Assembly (NCBI RefSeq): GCF_002938425.1
Contig: NZ_POQU01000040.1
Location: forward strand, 1 to 33,261
Direction: 5' to 3'
Source: Blastococcus atacamensis
Lineage (GTDB): Bacteria; Actinomycetota; Actinomycetes; Mycobacteriales; Geodermatophilaceae
DNA length: 33,261 nucleotides
Position 1 is the stretch's first letter; the number at the start of each line of letters is the position of its first letter. Below the pieces are notes generated by a model. The model was not told the DNA's origin and ran no database searches. It was given only the letters and a program-made list of their open reading frames with translations. A program made the translations under genes and the position numbers. Positions 19,853-30,408 of this stretch are shown here, piece after piece.

Positions 19853-21130
19853 TCAGCTGGTCCGTGCGGGCTCGGGGTACGCGGGATGGGCGCCGACGAG
19901 CTCGCGGACCCCCGCGGCCACCTCCGCCGTCCGGCTGCCGTCGGCGTCCCGGATCGCGGTGCCGATGAGCGAGGCGATCGACGTCATGTCCGGCTCGGTC
20001 ATCCCCTGGGTCGTGACCGCGGGGCTGCCGACCCGGATGCCCGACGCGACCGACGCCGGCTGCGGGTCGTAGGGGATCGCGTTCTTGTTCAGCACGATGC
20101 CCGCGGCGCCGCACCGGGCCTCGGCCTCGGCGCCGCTCACGCCGGTCTGCTGCAGGTCCAGGAGCGCGAGGTGGGTGTCGGTGCCGCCGGCGACCGGCCG
20201 CAGCCCCTCGGCCGCCAGCCCCTCGGTCAGCGCCTGGGCGTTCGCGACGACCTGGCGCGCGTAGGCCTGGTACGCAGGCGCGAGGCACTCCTTGAAGTTC
20301 ACCGCCTTGGCGGCGACGGCGTGCATCAGCGGGCCACCCTGCATCATCGGGAAGGCCGACTTGTCGATCGCCTTGGCGTGCTCGGCCTTGCAGACGATGG
20401 CTCCGCCGCGGGGCCCGCGCAGCACCTTGTGCGTGGTGAAGGTGACGACGTCGGCGTAGGGCACCGGGCTCGGGATCGCCTTGCCGGCGACCAGGCCGAT
20501 GAAGTGCGCGGCGTCGACCATGAAGATCGCGCCCACCTCGTCGGCGATCTCGCGGAAGGCCGCGAAGTCGATCAGCCGCGGGATCGCCGAGCCCCCGGCG
20601 ACGATGAGTTTGGGCCGGTGCTCGCGCGCCAGGTCGCGCACCTGGTCGTAGTCGATGTGCTCGGTCTTCTCGTCCACGCCGTACTGCACGGCGTTGAACC
20701 ACTTGCCGCTGAAACTGACCTTCGTGCCATGGGTCAGGTGACCACCGTGCGGCAGCGCCATGCCCAGGAAGGTGTCGCCTGGTGAGAGGAAGGCGCCGTA
20801 GGCGGCCAGGTTGGCGTTCGCCCCGGAGTGCGGCTGCAGGTTCGCGTGCTCCGCGCCGAACAACTCCTTGGCCCGTGCGATGCCGATCTCCTCGGCGCGG
20901 TCGACGACCTCGCAGCCGCCGTAGTAACGCCGTCCGGGGTAGCCCTCGGCGTACTTGTTCGACAGCGTGCTGCCCAGCGCTGCCAGCACGGCGGGGCTGG
21001 TGAAGTTCTCGCTGGCGATCAGCTGCAGCCCGCCCCGGAGCCGGCCGAGCTCGTCGGTGACCACCCCGGCGATCTCGGGGTCGAGTGCGGCCAGGGCGTC
21101 GAAGTCCGGGCCCCAGTAGGGCGTGCTCAT
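19853..21130 (-). CDS. glyA: serine hydroxymethyltransferase
   Basis: GlyA converts serine and tetrahydrofolate to glycine and methylene-tetrahydrofolate with pyridoxal phosphate. The 425-residue protein shows LIASENFTSPAVL (37-49), YPGRRYYGG, QPHSGANANLAAY, and the cofactor lysine in VVTFTTHKVLRGPRGG (Lys235). Normal full length. ATG at 21130 with GGAGTGCGACC-type leader. It lies between tsaC and wecA in the same direction; a 95-base spacer upstream could hold a promoter (CATAGT near 21208-21213 on the minus strand is a possible -10). Confidence 0.97.
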   Translation of the reverse strand: MSTPYWGPDFDALAALDPEIAGVVTDELGRLRGGLQLIASENFTSPAVLAALGSTLSNKYAEGYPGRRYYGGCEVVDRAEEIGIARAKELFGAEHANLQPHSGANANLAAYGAFLSPGDTFLGMALPHGGHLTHGTKVSFSGKWFNAVQYGVDEKTEHIDYDQVRDLAREHRPKLIVAGGSAIPRLIDFAAFREIADEVGAIFMVDAAHFIGLVAGKAIPSPVPYADVVTFTTHKVLRGPRGGAIVCKAEHAKAIDKSAFPMMQGGPLMHAVAAKAVNFKECLAPAYQAYARQVVANAQALTEGLAAEGLRPVAGGTDTHLALLDLQQTGVSGAEAEARCGAAGIVLNKNAIPYDPQPASVASGIRVGSPAVTTQGMTEPDMTSIASLIGTAIRDADGSRTAEVAAGVRELVGAHPAYPEPARTS

Positions 21131-21225
21131 CTCGGTCGCACTCCAGAACGTCGGTGCGGGCGCCCGCGGTACCCGGGCTCGGGGGTTCGCGGCGGTCAGG
21201 CAACCACTATGACACTGTGCGGGCG

Positions 21226-21885
21226 CTAGTCCGTGATCTCGGGGACGATCTCGCGCAGCCGGTCCACGGGGATCGCGCCGACGCGCAGGACACGCGGGAT
21301 GGGACCGGTGCAGTCGACGATCGTGCTCGCCGCCGAGCTGTCCCGCGGGCCGCCGTCCAGCACCACCGCGGCGTGCGGACCCAGCTGCTGGTCGGCCTCC
21401 TGAGCGCTGGTCGCGGCCGGGCGGCCGGAGCGGTTGGCGCTGGAGACCGCGAGCGGACCGGTGCGGCGGAGCAGATCGCGGGTCAGGTCGTCGTCGGGGA
21501 GGCGGACGGCGACGGTGCCCTCGGCGTCGCCGAGGTCCCAGGCCAGCGAGGGCGCGTGCTCCACGACGAGGGTGAGCCCGCCGGGCCAGAACTCCTGGGC
21601 CAGCCGGGTGGCGACGGGCGGCACGTGCAGGACCAACCCGGCCAGCGTCGAGGCCTCCCCGATGAGCACCGGCACCGGCATGCCGCGTCCGCGGTTCTTC
21701 GCGGCCAGCAGCCGGGTCACGGCGGCCGGGGCGAAGGCGTCGGCGGCCACGCCATAGACGGTGTCGGTGGGCAGCAGGACCAGCTCGGAGCGGGCGATCG
21801 CCGCGGCGGCGGCGTCCAGTCCCGCGGTCCGCGCCTCGGGGTCGGAGCAGTCGTAGATGTCGGCCACGGGTGCCGAGTCTGTCAT
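21226..21885 (-). CDS. L-threonylcarbamoyladenylate synthase (Sua5/YrdC/TsaC)
   Basis: The enzyme makes threonylcarbamoyl-AMP from threonine, bicarbonate and ATP for the t6A37 tRNA modification. The 219-residue protein has the YrdC fold marks: LVLLPTDTVYGVAADAF (about 35-51), AKNRGRGMPVPVLIG, FWPGGLTLVV, VAVRLPDDD and the SSANRSGRPAATSA segment. It lacks the extra C-terminal Sua5 domain, so it is the short type. In mycobacteria the orthologue (Rv1301) follows prmC directly; here a kinase gene lies between, 28 bases upstream. Confidence 0.93.
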   Translation of the reverse strand: MTDSAPVADIYDCSDPEARTAGLDAAAAAIARSELVLLPTDTVYGVAADAFAPAAVTRLLAAKNRGRGMPVPVLIGEASTLAGLVLHVPPVATRLAQEFWPGGLTLVVEHAPSLAWDLGDAEGTVAVRLPDDDLTRDLLRRTGPLAVSSANRSGRPAATSAQEADQQLGPHAAVVLDGGPRDSSAASTIVDCTGPIPRVLRVGAIPVDRLREIVPEITD

Positions 21886-21913
21886 CGGCCCGGCGGTGCC
21901 CCGCAGGCCGGCG

Positions 21914-23370
<1,457 letters not shown>

Positions 23371-23371
<1 letters not shown>

Positions 23372-24228
23372 CAGACCTCCGTGCGGCGAGCGGTGGTGAA
23401 CCTGGGCCGGCCGGCGAGGTCCACGTGGTCCTCCACGTCGGTGAAGGCGCCGTGCGCCCGCACCAGCGCGGGCAGCGCGGTCCCCTGCTGGTCGGCGTGC
23501 TCGATACCCAGGTGCCCGCCGGGTCGCAGCAGCCGCGCGGCCACGGACAGCATGCCCCGCACCACGTCGAGGCCGTCCGGACCGCCCCACAGCGCCAGCG
23601 GCGGGTCGTGGTCGGCGACCTCGCGCGGAACGCGGGCGCCGTCGGGCACGTAGGGCGGGTTGGAGACGACGACCTCGACCCGCCCGTCGAGCTCGCCCAG
23701 CAGCGCCGGGTCGGTCATGTCGCCCATCACGACACCGACCGGGGTGTCGTGGCCGACCCGGGCCAGGGCATTGTGCCGGGTCCACTCGATGGCTCCGGGA
23801 TCGCGCTCGACCGCCGTCACGCGGGCACCGGGGTGCTCGTGCGCGATCGACAGCGCGATGGCGCCCGAGCCGCTGCCGAGGTCCACGACGATCGGGCCGT
23901 CGAGCCCCGTCAGACGCTCCAGCGCCCACTCCACCAGCAGCTCGGTCTCCGGCCGCGGGACGAAGACCCCGGGTCCGACGGCGAGTTCGAGGTGCCGGAA
24001 GGCGGCGCGGCCGGTGAGGTGCTGGAGGGGCACCCGGTCGGCACGCTGGTCGAGCAGTGCCGCGAAGCGGGCCGCGGCGTCGTCGTCGACCTCGTCGAGG
24101 GTGAACAGGCCCGCGCGCGTTCGGCCGACCACGTGTCCCAGCAGCAGCTCGGCGTCGACCCGCGGCGACTCCACCCCCGCGTCGGCCAGCCGCCGCGTGG
24201 CCTCGGTGATCAGGTTCCGGACGTTCAG
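23371..24228 (-). CDS. prmC: release factor glutamine methyltransferase PrmC, CTG start
   Basis: PrmC methylates the glutamine of the GGQ motif in release factors, including that of the prfA product encoded next to it. Motif I is [13 protein letters not shown] and the catalytic NPPY is present (about residues 190-193). The N-terminal helical domain begins [20 protein letters not shown], which lies upstream of the first GTG (24174). No ATG, GTG or TTG is available for that segment, but a CTG at 24228 overlaps the prfA stop as CTGA, mirroring the ATGA/GTGA couplings elsewhere here. I therefore extend to the CTG; the conservative alternative is 23371-24174, which would lose about 18 conserved-looking residues. 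Size is then 285 aa, normal for the family. Confidence 0.85.
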
Positions 24229-25304
24229 GAGCCGGCCGCCAGCAACTCGGCGGTGTGCGCGCTGACCAGGGCGTCGATCACCGCGTCCAGGTCACCGTCG
24301 ATGACCTGGTCGAGGTTGTGCGCCTTGTAGCCGACGCGGTGGTCGGCGATCCGGTTCTCCGGGAAGTTGTAGGTGCGCACCCGCTCGCTGCGGTCCATGG
24401 TGCGCACCTGGCTGCGCCGCTGGTCGCTGGCGACGGCGGCCGCCTCCTCGCGTGCGGCGGCCAGCAGCCGGGAGCGCAGCACCCGGAGTGCGGACTCCCG
24501 GTTCTGCAGTTGGCTCTTCTCGTTCTGCGAGCTGACCACGATGCCGCTGGGAAGGTGGGTGATGCGGACGGCGGAGTCGGTGGTGTTCACGCTCTGCCCG
24601 CCGGGGCCCGAGGATCGGAAGACGTCGATGCGCAGATCGTTCGGGTCGACGGTGACGTCGACCTCCTCGGCCTCCGGCAGCACCAGGACGCCGGCCGCGG
24701 ACGTGTGGATCCGACCCTGGCTCTCGGTCACCGGCACCCGCTGCACCCGGTGCACGCCGCCCTCGAACTTCAGCCGCGACCAGATCCCTTCGTCGGTGCG
24801 GGACTTGATCGCGACGGCGACGTCCTTGTACCCGCCGAGCTCGGCGTCGACGGCGTCCAGGACCTCGGTCGACCAGCCGCGGCGCTCGGCGTACCGGAGG
24901 TACATGCGCAGCAGGTCGCCGGCGAAGAGCGCGGACTCCGCACCCCCCTCCCCTGCCTTGATCTCGAGGATGACGTCCTTGTCGTCGTCGGGGTCCTTGG
25001 GCAGCAGCTGCTCGCGCAGCCGGCCGGTGAGCTCGTCGATCCGCTGCTCCAGCGCGGTGGCCTCGGCGGCGAAGGACGCGTCCTCTGCGGCGAGCTCCCG
25101 GGCGGCGCTCAGGTCGTCGCGCGCCTGGTCGAGCCCGCGGGCGGTCTCCACCAGCGGGGCCAGCTGGGCGTAGCGCCGCGCCATGCGGCGGGCGCGCGAC
25201 TGGTCGGCGTGCACCGCCGGATCGGCCAGCTCCTGCTCGAGGCGCGCGTGCTCGGCGAGCAGCCCGGCCAGCCGATCGGCCGCCGTCGTCTCGCTGCTGC
25301 TCAC
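24225..25304 (-). CDS. prfA: peptide chain release factor 1
   Basis: RF1 reads UAA and UAG stop codons and triggers peptide release. The 359-residue protein has the stop-codon tripeptide PVT (191-193) in [18 protein letters not shown], which marks RF1 and not RF2, and the catalytic GGQ (235-237) in [12 protein letters not shown]. The GTG at 25304 ([10 protein letters not shown]) was chosen because GGAGGAA stands seven bases upstream; an extension to 25352 would cross the upstream terminator. It follows rpmE and is overlapped at its end by prmC. Confidence 0.97.
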   Translation of the reverse strand: MSSSETTAADRLAGLLAEHARLEQELADPAVHADQSRARRMARRYAQLAPLVETARGLDQARDDLSAARELAAEDASFAAEATALEQRIDELTGRLREQLLPKDPDDDKDVILEIKAGEGGAESALFAGDLLRMYLRYAERRGWSTEVLDAVDAELGGYKDVAVAIKSRTDEGIWSRLKFEGGVHRVQRVPVTESQGRIHTSAAGVLVLPEAEEVDVTVDPNDLRIDVFRSSGPGGQSVNTTDSAVRITHLPSGIVVSSQNEKSQLQNRESALRVLRSRLLAAAREEAAAVASDQRRSQVRTMDRSERVRTYNFPENRIADHRVGYKAHNLDQVIDGDLDAVIDALVSAHTAELLAAGS

Positions 25305-25335
25305 TGGAGTTCCTCCCGCATGGTCCGGACATGAC

Positions 25336-25375
25336 GACGGCGCCCGCCCCACCGGAAGGTGGGACGGGCGCCGTC
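25336..25375 (-). terminator. hairpin between rpmE and prfA
   Basis: An 18-base inverted repeat with one mismatch (GACGGCGCCCGCCCCACC at 25336-25353, partner 25358-25375) closes a GGAA loop, seven bases past the rpmE stop. It probably ends or attenuates rpmE transcription before prfA. Confidence 0.75.
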
Positions 25376-25382
25376 GAGGGTG

Positions 25383-25610
25383 CTACTGGGCGTCGGCGCC
25401 CGCGTTGCGCTTGCCGAACCGCTTCTCGAAGCGGGCGACGCGGCCACCGGTGTCGAGGATGCGCTGCTTGCCGGTGTAGAAGGGGTGGCAGGCGGAGCAG
25501 GTCTCGACGGTCAGCTGACCGGTCGGGCTGGTGCTGCGGGTCGTGAACGTGTTGCCGCAGCCGCAGGTCACGGTGGTGACGTTGTAGGCCGGGTGGATGT
25601 CGGGCTTCAT
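25383..25610 (-). CDS. rpmE: 50S ribosomal protein L31, zinc-binding type
   Basis: A structural protein of the large ribosomal subunit, 75 residues. It begins [20 protein letters not shown] and holds the four cysteines Cys16, Cys18, Cys38 and Cys41 that bind zinc, so it is the zinc-containing (C+) form, which a zinc-free paralogue elsewhere could replace under zinc starvation. [20 protein letters not shown] is standard. ATG at 25610 has AGAAGAGGCAG upstream. It is separated from rho by 185 bases that include the rho terminator. Confidence 0.97.
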   Translation of the reverse strand: MKPDIHPAYNVTTVTCGCGNTFTTRSTSPTGQLTVETCSACHPFYTGKQRILDTGGRVARFEKRFGKRNAGADAQ

Positions 25611-25741
25611 GGCTGCTGCCTCTTCTACGAAGTCTGGGTCGTTCAGTCGGTCAGAACGCCGGGGGCCGGAGGACTATTTCCAGCCGCGCCGACGGGGCTC
25701 GGTCGACCAGTCTCCCAGATGGCCGGGAGGTGCTGGAACGG

Positions 25742-25791
25742 CCCCCGTCCAGGGCCCACCCCGGACTCGCGAAGGGTGGGGTGGACGGGGG
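25742..25791 (-). terminator. hairpin terminator after rho
   Basis: CCCCCGTCCA (25742-25751) pairs with TGGACGGGGG (25782-25791), and an inner stem of CCCACC with GGTGGG extends it past a short bulge. It lies just after the rho stop at 25796 on the minus strand. Confidence 0.7.
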
Positions 25792-25795
25792 TCCT

Positions 25796-27997
25796 TCAGT
25801 TGTCCGGACCCAGCGTCGTCTTCTGGATTTGCATGAGGAACTCGACGTTGTTGCGCGTCTTCTTCAGCTTCTCGAGCAGCAGCTCCAGCGCCTGCTGGGG
25901 CTCGAGCGCGGCGAGCACCCGGCGCAGCTTGATGACGATGGCCAGCTCGTCGGGCGACATGAGGATCTCCTCCTTGCGCGTGCCCGACGCGTTGACGTCG
26001 ACGGCCGGGAAGACCCGCTTGTCCGCCAGCCGGCGGTCGAGCTTGATCTCCGCGTTACCCGTGCCCTTGAACTCCTCGAAGATGACCGTGTCCATCGTGG
26101 AGCCGGTCTCGACCAGCGCCGAGGCGATGATCGTGAGGGAGCCGCCGTTCTCGATGTTGCGGGCAGCACCCAGGAAGCGCTTGGGCGGATAGAGCGCCGT
26201 GGAGTCGACACCACCGGAGAGGATGCGCCCGCTGGCGGGGGCCGCCAGGTTGTAGGCGCGGCCCAGGCGGGTGATCGAGTCCAGCAGGACGACGACGTCG
26301 TGGCCCATCTCGACCAGACGCTTGGCCCGCTCGATGGACAGCTCCGCGACCGTGGTGTGGTCCGACGGCGGACGGTCGAAGGTCGAGGCGATGACCTCGC
26401 CCTTCACCGAGCGCTGCATGTCGGTGACCTCTTCCGGACGCTCGTCGACCAGGACGACCATCAGGTGGCACTCGGGGTTGTTCGTCGTGATGGCGTTGGC
26501 CAGCGACTGCAGCACCATCGTCTTGCCGGCCTTCGGCGGCGACACGATGAGCGCCCGCTGCCCCTTGCCGATCGGCATGACCAGGTCGATGACCCGGGTG
26601 GTCAGCAGGTGCGGCTCGGTCTCCAGCCGCAGGCGGTCCTGCGGGTAGAGCGGGGTCAGCTTGGTGAACTCCGGCCGGTTGCGGGCCTGCTCGGGGTCCA
26701 GGCCGTTGACCGTGTCCAGCCGGACCAACGCGTTGTACTTGTCCTTGCGCTCGCCCTCGCGGGGCTGGCGGACGGCGCCGGTGATGGCGTCACCGCGGCG
26801 CAGGCCGTAGCGGCGCACCTGCGACAGCGACACGTAGACGTCGTTCGGCCCCGTCAGGTAGCCCGAGGTGCGGACGAACGCGTAGTTGTCGAGCACGTCG
26901 AGGATGCCGGCGACGGGCAGCAGGACGTCGTCCTCGCTGACGGTGGGCTCGCCCTGGTCGAAGCGCTCCCGACCGGTGCCGCGCTTGTTGCGGTCGCGGT
27001 AGCGACGGCCCCGGCGACCGCGCCCGCCGTCGAAGTCGTCGTCCTCGTCCTCGGCCGGGCCGTTGTTGCGGTCCGCGCGTCCGGTGTCGGGACGTCCGGC
27101 GTCGGTGCGCCCGCCGTCGGTGCGGTTGTCCGGACGACCACCCCGCTCGTTGCGGTCGCGGTCGGGGCCGCGGTTCCCGTCACGGGCACCGCCGTCGCGG
27201 GCGCCGCCGTCCCGGTTGGCGTCGCGGTTGCCGCGCTCGGCACGGTCACCGTTCTCGCGGTTGCCGCGCTCGGCGCGGTCGTTGCCGTCGCGGCCGGCGC
27301 GGTCACCGTTCTCGCGGTTGCCGCGCTCGGCCCGGTCACCGTTCTCGCGGGCGGTCTCCCGCTCGCTCCGGTTCCGGTTGCGGTTCCGCTGCGGACGATC
27401 GCCGTCACGGGAGTCGCCGTCACGGGAGTCGCCGTCGGACGGGGCGTCGGTCTCCGCGGGCGCGGAGGCCTCGGCCGGCGCGACGTCGGCGGCCGGAGCC
27501 CCGGTCGGCGAACCGGCCGGGCGGCTGGCGCCACGACGGGTGCGGGCGGGGGCCGCGCTGCCGGTCAGGGGGCCGCCGTTGCCGCCGCCGCTGATCGGGG
27601 CCTCGAGGGGTGCGGAGGTCGCAGCCACGCCGCGGGCGGCGTCGGCGCCACCGGTGGAGGCGCCTCCGGTGGAGGCACTCTCGGTCGGGGCACTCTCGGC
27701 GGAGGTGCTCTCCGCGGACGGGGCCTCGCTGGAGGGGGCCTCGGTGCGCGACGCGGACGCCGCAGAGTCCGGCCCGCCGACCTGGCGCTCGGAGATGGCG
27801 GCGACCAGGTCGCTCTTGCGCATCCGGCCGGTGCCGGAGATGCCCAGCTCGGAGGCCAAACGCTGGAGCTCGGGCAGCAGCATGCCGGCCAGCCCGTTGC
27901 CGCGGCGACGGGGGCGACCCGCCGTCCCAGAAGCGGCAGTTCCCTCGGCTGAGGCGTCCGATGCGCCGGTCGCGACGAGGTCGGTGGTTTCGCTCAC
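25796..27997 (-). CDS. rho: transcription termination factor Rho, long insertion
   Basis: Rho is the hexameric RNA helicase that ends transcription. The 733-residue protein has a Rho_N helical part ([20 protein letters not shown], about 35-75), then about 265 residues of low-complexity sequence rich in Arg, Asn, Asp and Gly (about 80-345), then the RNA-binding cold-shock-like domain ([20 protein letters not shown], about 370-390) and the ATPase core with Walker A PPKAGKT (487-493), Walker B ([16 protein letters not shown]) and the Q/R-loop regions ([21 protein letters not shown]). The insertion includes tandem units like [11 protein letters not shown] and GDSRD. Such insertions occur in other actinobacterial Rho and add RNA affinity and condensation tendency. 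GTG start at 27997 after AGGGAAGGA. Confidence 0.96.
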   Translation of the reverse strand: MSETTDLVATGASDASAEGTAASGTAGRPRRRGNGLAGMLLPELQRLASELGISGTGRMRKSDLVAAISERQVGGPDSAASASRTEAPSSEAPSAESTSAESAPTESASTGGASTGGADAARGVAATSAPLEAPISGGGNGGPLTGSAAPARTRRGASRPAGSPTGAPAADVAPAEASAPAETDAPSDGDSRDGDSRDGDRPQRNRNRNRSERETARENGDRAERGNRENGDRAGRDGNDRAERGNRENGDRAERGNRDANRDGGARDGGARDGNRGPDRDRNERGGRPDNRTDGGRTDAGRPDTGRADRNNGPAEDEDDDFDGGRGRRGRRYRDRNKRGTGRERFDQGEPTVSEDDVLLPVAGILDVLDNYAFVRTSGYLTGPNDVYVSLSQVRRYGLRRGDAITGAVRQPREGERKDKYNALVRLDTVNGLDPEQARNRPEFTKLTPLYPQDRLRLETEPHLLTTRVIDLVMPIGKGQRALIVSPPKAGKTMVLQSLANAITTNNPECHLMVVLVDERPEEVTDMQRSVKGEVIASTFDRPPSDHTTVAELSIERAKRLVEMGHDVVVLLDSITRLGRAYNLAAPASGRILSGGVDSTALYPPKRFLGAARNIENGGSLTIIASALVETGSTMDTVIFEEFKGTGNAEIKLDRRLADKRVFPAVDVNASGTRKEEILMSPDELAIVIKLRRVLAALEPQQALELLLEKLKKTRNNVEFLMQIQKTTLGPDN

Positions 27998-28178
27998 GTA
28001 CAGGTCCTTCCCTGCGGTGACCTGCGCCGTCTGGGCGCAGGGAGCCCGGTCCTCGTCGGCCGGCCGGAGGCGGGCGCACTCGAGGATCAGGTGGAGAAGA
28101 TGCGGGGCGGATCAGCGGCGAAGATTCGAACTGCTTCGGCCCCGCGCGAGGCTCGCCCGAGTGGGCGGCTACGCCGTG

Positions 28179-28208
28179 AGCCTAATCGCAGCTCACAGGC
28201 GAGGACAA
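28179..28208 (-). promoter_or_regulatory. candidate rho promoter
   Basis: On the minus strand TTGTCC (28203-28208) and TAGGCT (28179-28184) are spaced by 18 bases and match a vegetative actinobacterial promoter. A transcript would start near 28172 and carry an untranslated leader of about 175 bases before the rho GTG, consistent with the long leader that allows Rho autoregulation in other bacteria. Bases 27998-28235 otherwise hold no gene. Confidence 0.5.
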
Positions 28209-28235
28209 CACCGGTACTTCGCAAGGTGTTCCCCG

Positions 28236-29189
28236 TTACCGAGACGAGACCTCGCGCGCCTCACGGGATACCCGCGCTCCGGTCGGGTCGACGTCCAGTG
28301 GCAGCACCGACCAGCCGTCCGGGACGAGCGCGGTGACGTCGCCGAGCTCCTGCTCGCCGGCGGGCCGGCCCGCGTCCCGCACGGTGCGCCGGGCCAGGAC
28401 CAGCACCGACGGCCCCGCGCCGGAAACCACCGCCGCGTGCCCGGCGGCGCGCAACCGGTCGATCAGCTCGAGCGACGCGGGCATCGCCGCCGCCCGCTGC
28501 CGCTGGTGCAGCCGGTCCTCGGTCGCCTCCAGCAGCAGCCCGCCCGAGGTGAGCGCGTGCACGAGCAGGGCCGAGCGGCCGGCGTTGAACGCGGCGTCCG
28601 CGTGCGGCACGAGCTCGGGCAGCAGGCCCCGCGCGACCTCGGTCGACAGGGTCGCGTCCGGCACGAGGACGACGGGCAGGACGTCCTCGTGCACGGGCAG
28701 GCTGTCGGCGCCCACGCCGGCGTCGCCAGTCCAGGAGAGGGTCAGCCCACCGAACAGGCACGCGGCCACGTTGTCCGGGTGCCCCTCCATCTCGGTGGTC
28801 AGGCGGAGGACTGCGTCCAGGTCGATCGCCTCGACGTCGGGGCAGAGCGCCCAGGCACCCAGGACACCGGCGACGACGGCCGCGGCGGAAGACCCCATCC
28901 CCCGGCCCTGCGGGATGGCGTTGCGCGCGCTGACCCGCAGACCGGACGGCGCCCAGCCGAGCTCGTCGCAGGCGGCCCGGAACGCCCGGACGACCAGGTG
29001 CGACTCGTCGGTGGGCAGCTCGCCCGCACCCACACCGTGCACCTCGACCACGAGACCAGAGGGCGCGACCGAGAAGTCGAGCACGTCGTGGTGGGCCAGC
29101 GCCAGCCCGGCGCAGTCGAACGCCGGACCGAGGTTCGCACTGGTCGCGGGGACGCGGACGGTCACCCGGTCGGGGTCCAGGACGGTCAC
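28236..29189 (-). CDS. thrB: homoserine kinase
   Basis: ThrB phosphorylates L-homoserine with ATP, the substrate step before threonine synthase. It is a GHMP kinase of 317 residues: VRVPATSANLGPAFDCAG at the N terminus, the phosphate loop PQGRGMGSSAAA (93-104), and the C-terminal SGAGPSVLVLA motif. Gene order thrC-thrB is standard for actinobacteria, but a 133-base spacer with direct repeats separates the two. The GTG or ATG-equivalent start at 29189 (MTVLDPDRVTV) is in line with homologues. Confidence 0.95.
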   Translation of the reverse strand: MTVLDPDRVTVRVPATSANLGPAFDCAGLALAHHDVLDFSVAPSGLVVEVHGVGAGELPTDESHLVVRAFRAACDELGWAPSGLRVSARNAIPQGRGMGSSAAAVVAGVLGAWALCPDVEAIDLDAVLRLTTEMEGHPDNVAACLFGGLTLSWTGDAGVGADSLPVHEDVLPVVLVPDATLSTEVARGLLPELVPHADAAFNAGRSALLVHALTSGGLLLEATEDRLHQRQRAAAMPASLELIDRLRAAGHAAVVSGAGPSVLVLARRTVRDAGRPAGEQELGDVTALVPDGWSVLPLDVDPTGARVSREAREVSSR

Positions 29190-29216
29190 AGCGTCACCGA
29201 CGCTCCCGCGGGGCGC

Positions 29217-29273
29217 TCCGCTCCTCGCTCGTATGCCCAGGCCGCTTCCGCGCTCGTTCCGCTCCTCGCTCGT
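29217..29273. repeat. direct repeat TCCGCTCCTCGCTCGT in thrC-thrB spacer
   Basis: The 16-base unit TCCGCTCCTCGCTCGT occurs at 29217-29232 and again at 29258-29273, followed by further CTCGCT-rich copies, and TGCGATGCTC occurs at 29281-29290 and 29315-29324. The related reverse motif GCGAGGAGCG is at 10694-10703 upstream of atpC. These look like copies of a short dispersed intergenic repeat. Confidence 0.6.
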
Positions 29274-29322
29274 TCCTCGCTGCGATGCTCGCTCGCTGTC
29301 AGCGGCCGCCCCCCTGCGATGC

Positions 29323-30408
29323 TCACGCCCCTGTCCGCTCCAAACCCAGCTGCGCGGCGGCGGCGCCGGCGTCGACCGGGACGGTCAGCGGCGCGGGAGC
29401 GCCGGAGATCGCCCACTCCGGGTCCTTGAGCCCGTTGCCCGTGACCGTGCAGACGATCCGCTGGCCCGGCTCGAGCTCACCGGCGTCGGCGACCTGCAGC
29501 AGGCCGGCGACCGAGGCCGCGGACGCCGGCTCGACGAACACGGCCTCCGTGCGGGCCAGCATTCGGTAGGCCGAGAGGATCGCGCGGTCGGTGACGGCGT
29601 CGATGCGCCCGCCGGAGTCGTCACGGGCGGCCAGCGCCTTGGTCCAGGACGCCGGGTTGCCGATCCGGATGGCCGTGGCGATCGTGCTCGGGTTCTCCAC
29701 CACGTGGCCGTCGACGATCGGCGCCGCACCGGCGGCCTGGAAGCCCCACATCCGCGGGGTGTGCGTGGCGATGCCGTCTGCGGCGTACTCGCGGTAGCCC
29801 TGCCAGTAGGCGGTGATGTTGCCGGCGTTGCCGACCGGGAGGCAGTGGATGTCGGGAGCGTCGCCCAGGACGTCGACGATCTCGAAGGACGCGGTCTTCT
29901 GGCCCTCGATGCGGAACTGGTTGACGCTGTTGACCAGGCTGACCGGGTAGTCGATCGCCAGCTTGCTGGCCAGGGCGAGGCAGTCGTCGAAGTTGCCGTC
30001 GACCTGCAGCAGCTTCGCGCCGTGGACCAGCGCCTGGGCGAGCTTGCCCATCGCGATCTTGCCCTGCGGGACGAGCACGGCGCAGACGATCCCGGCGCGC
30101 GCGGCGTAGGCCGCCGCGCTGGCGCTGGTGTTCCCGGTGGAGGCGCAGATGACGGCCTTGGCACCCTCCTCCACGGCCTTGCTGATGGCCATGGTCATGC
30201 CCCGGTCCTTGAAGGAGCCGGTCGGGTTCGCACCCTCGACCTTGAGGTAGACCTCGCAGCCGGTGCGCCGGGAGAGCTCCCGTGCGGGCAGCAGCGGCGT
30301 CGCCCCCTCGTGCAGCGTCACGACCGGGGTGCTGTCGCTGACCGGCAGCCGGGACCGGTAGGCCTCGATGAGGCCGGGCCAGCCCGGGGACACGATCGAC
30401 GCGGTCAT
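29323..30408 (-). CDS. thrC: threonine synthase
   Basis: ThrC converts O-phosphohomoserine to threonine with pyridoxal phosphate. The 361-residue protein has the cofactor lysine in [11 protein letters not shown] (Lys67), the [18 protein letters not shown] phosphate-site loop and [13 protein letters not shown]. This is the short, bacterial class of enzyme. Its ATG at 30408 overlaps the hom stop (ATGA), so the two are coupled. The last codons run into the repeat region before thrB. Confidence 0.96.
   Translation of the reverse strand: MTASIVSPGWPGLIEAYRSRLPVSDSTPVVTLHEGATPLLPARELSRRTGCEVYLKVEGANPTGSFKDRGMTMAISKAVEEGAKAVICASTGNTSASAAAYAARAGIVCAVLVPQGKIAMGKLAQALVHGAKLLQVDGNFDDCLALASKLAIDYPVSLVNSVNQFRIEGQKTASFEIVDVLGDAPDIHCLPVGNAGNITAYWQGYREYAADGIATHTPRMWGFQAAGAAPIVDGHVVENPSTIATAIRIGNPASWTKALAARDDSGGRIDAVTDRAILSAYRMLARTEAVFVEPASAASVAGLLQVADAGELEPGQRIVCTVTGNGLKDPEWAISGAPAPLTVPVDAGAAAAQLGLERTGA

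Noticed and set aside
27175-27440. Regular repeats suggesting a CRISPR array
   Set aside because: The repeats are in frame inside the rho coding sequence, have no unique spacers of constant length, and encode the Arg/Asn/Asp/Gly insertion.
27063-29429. Long plus-strand frames opposite rho and thrB
   Set aside because: Arg/Ser/Pro-rich shadows of rho and thrB with no ribosome binding site or family resemblance.
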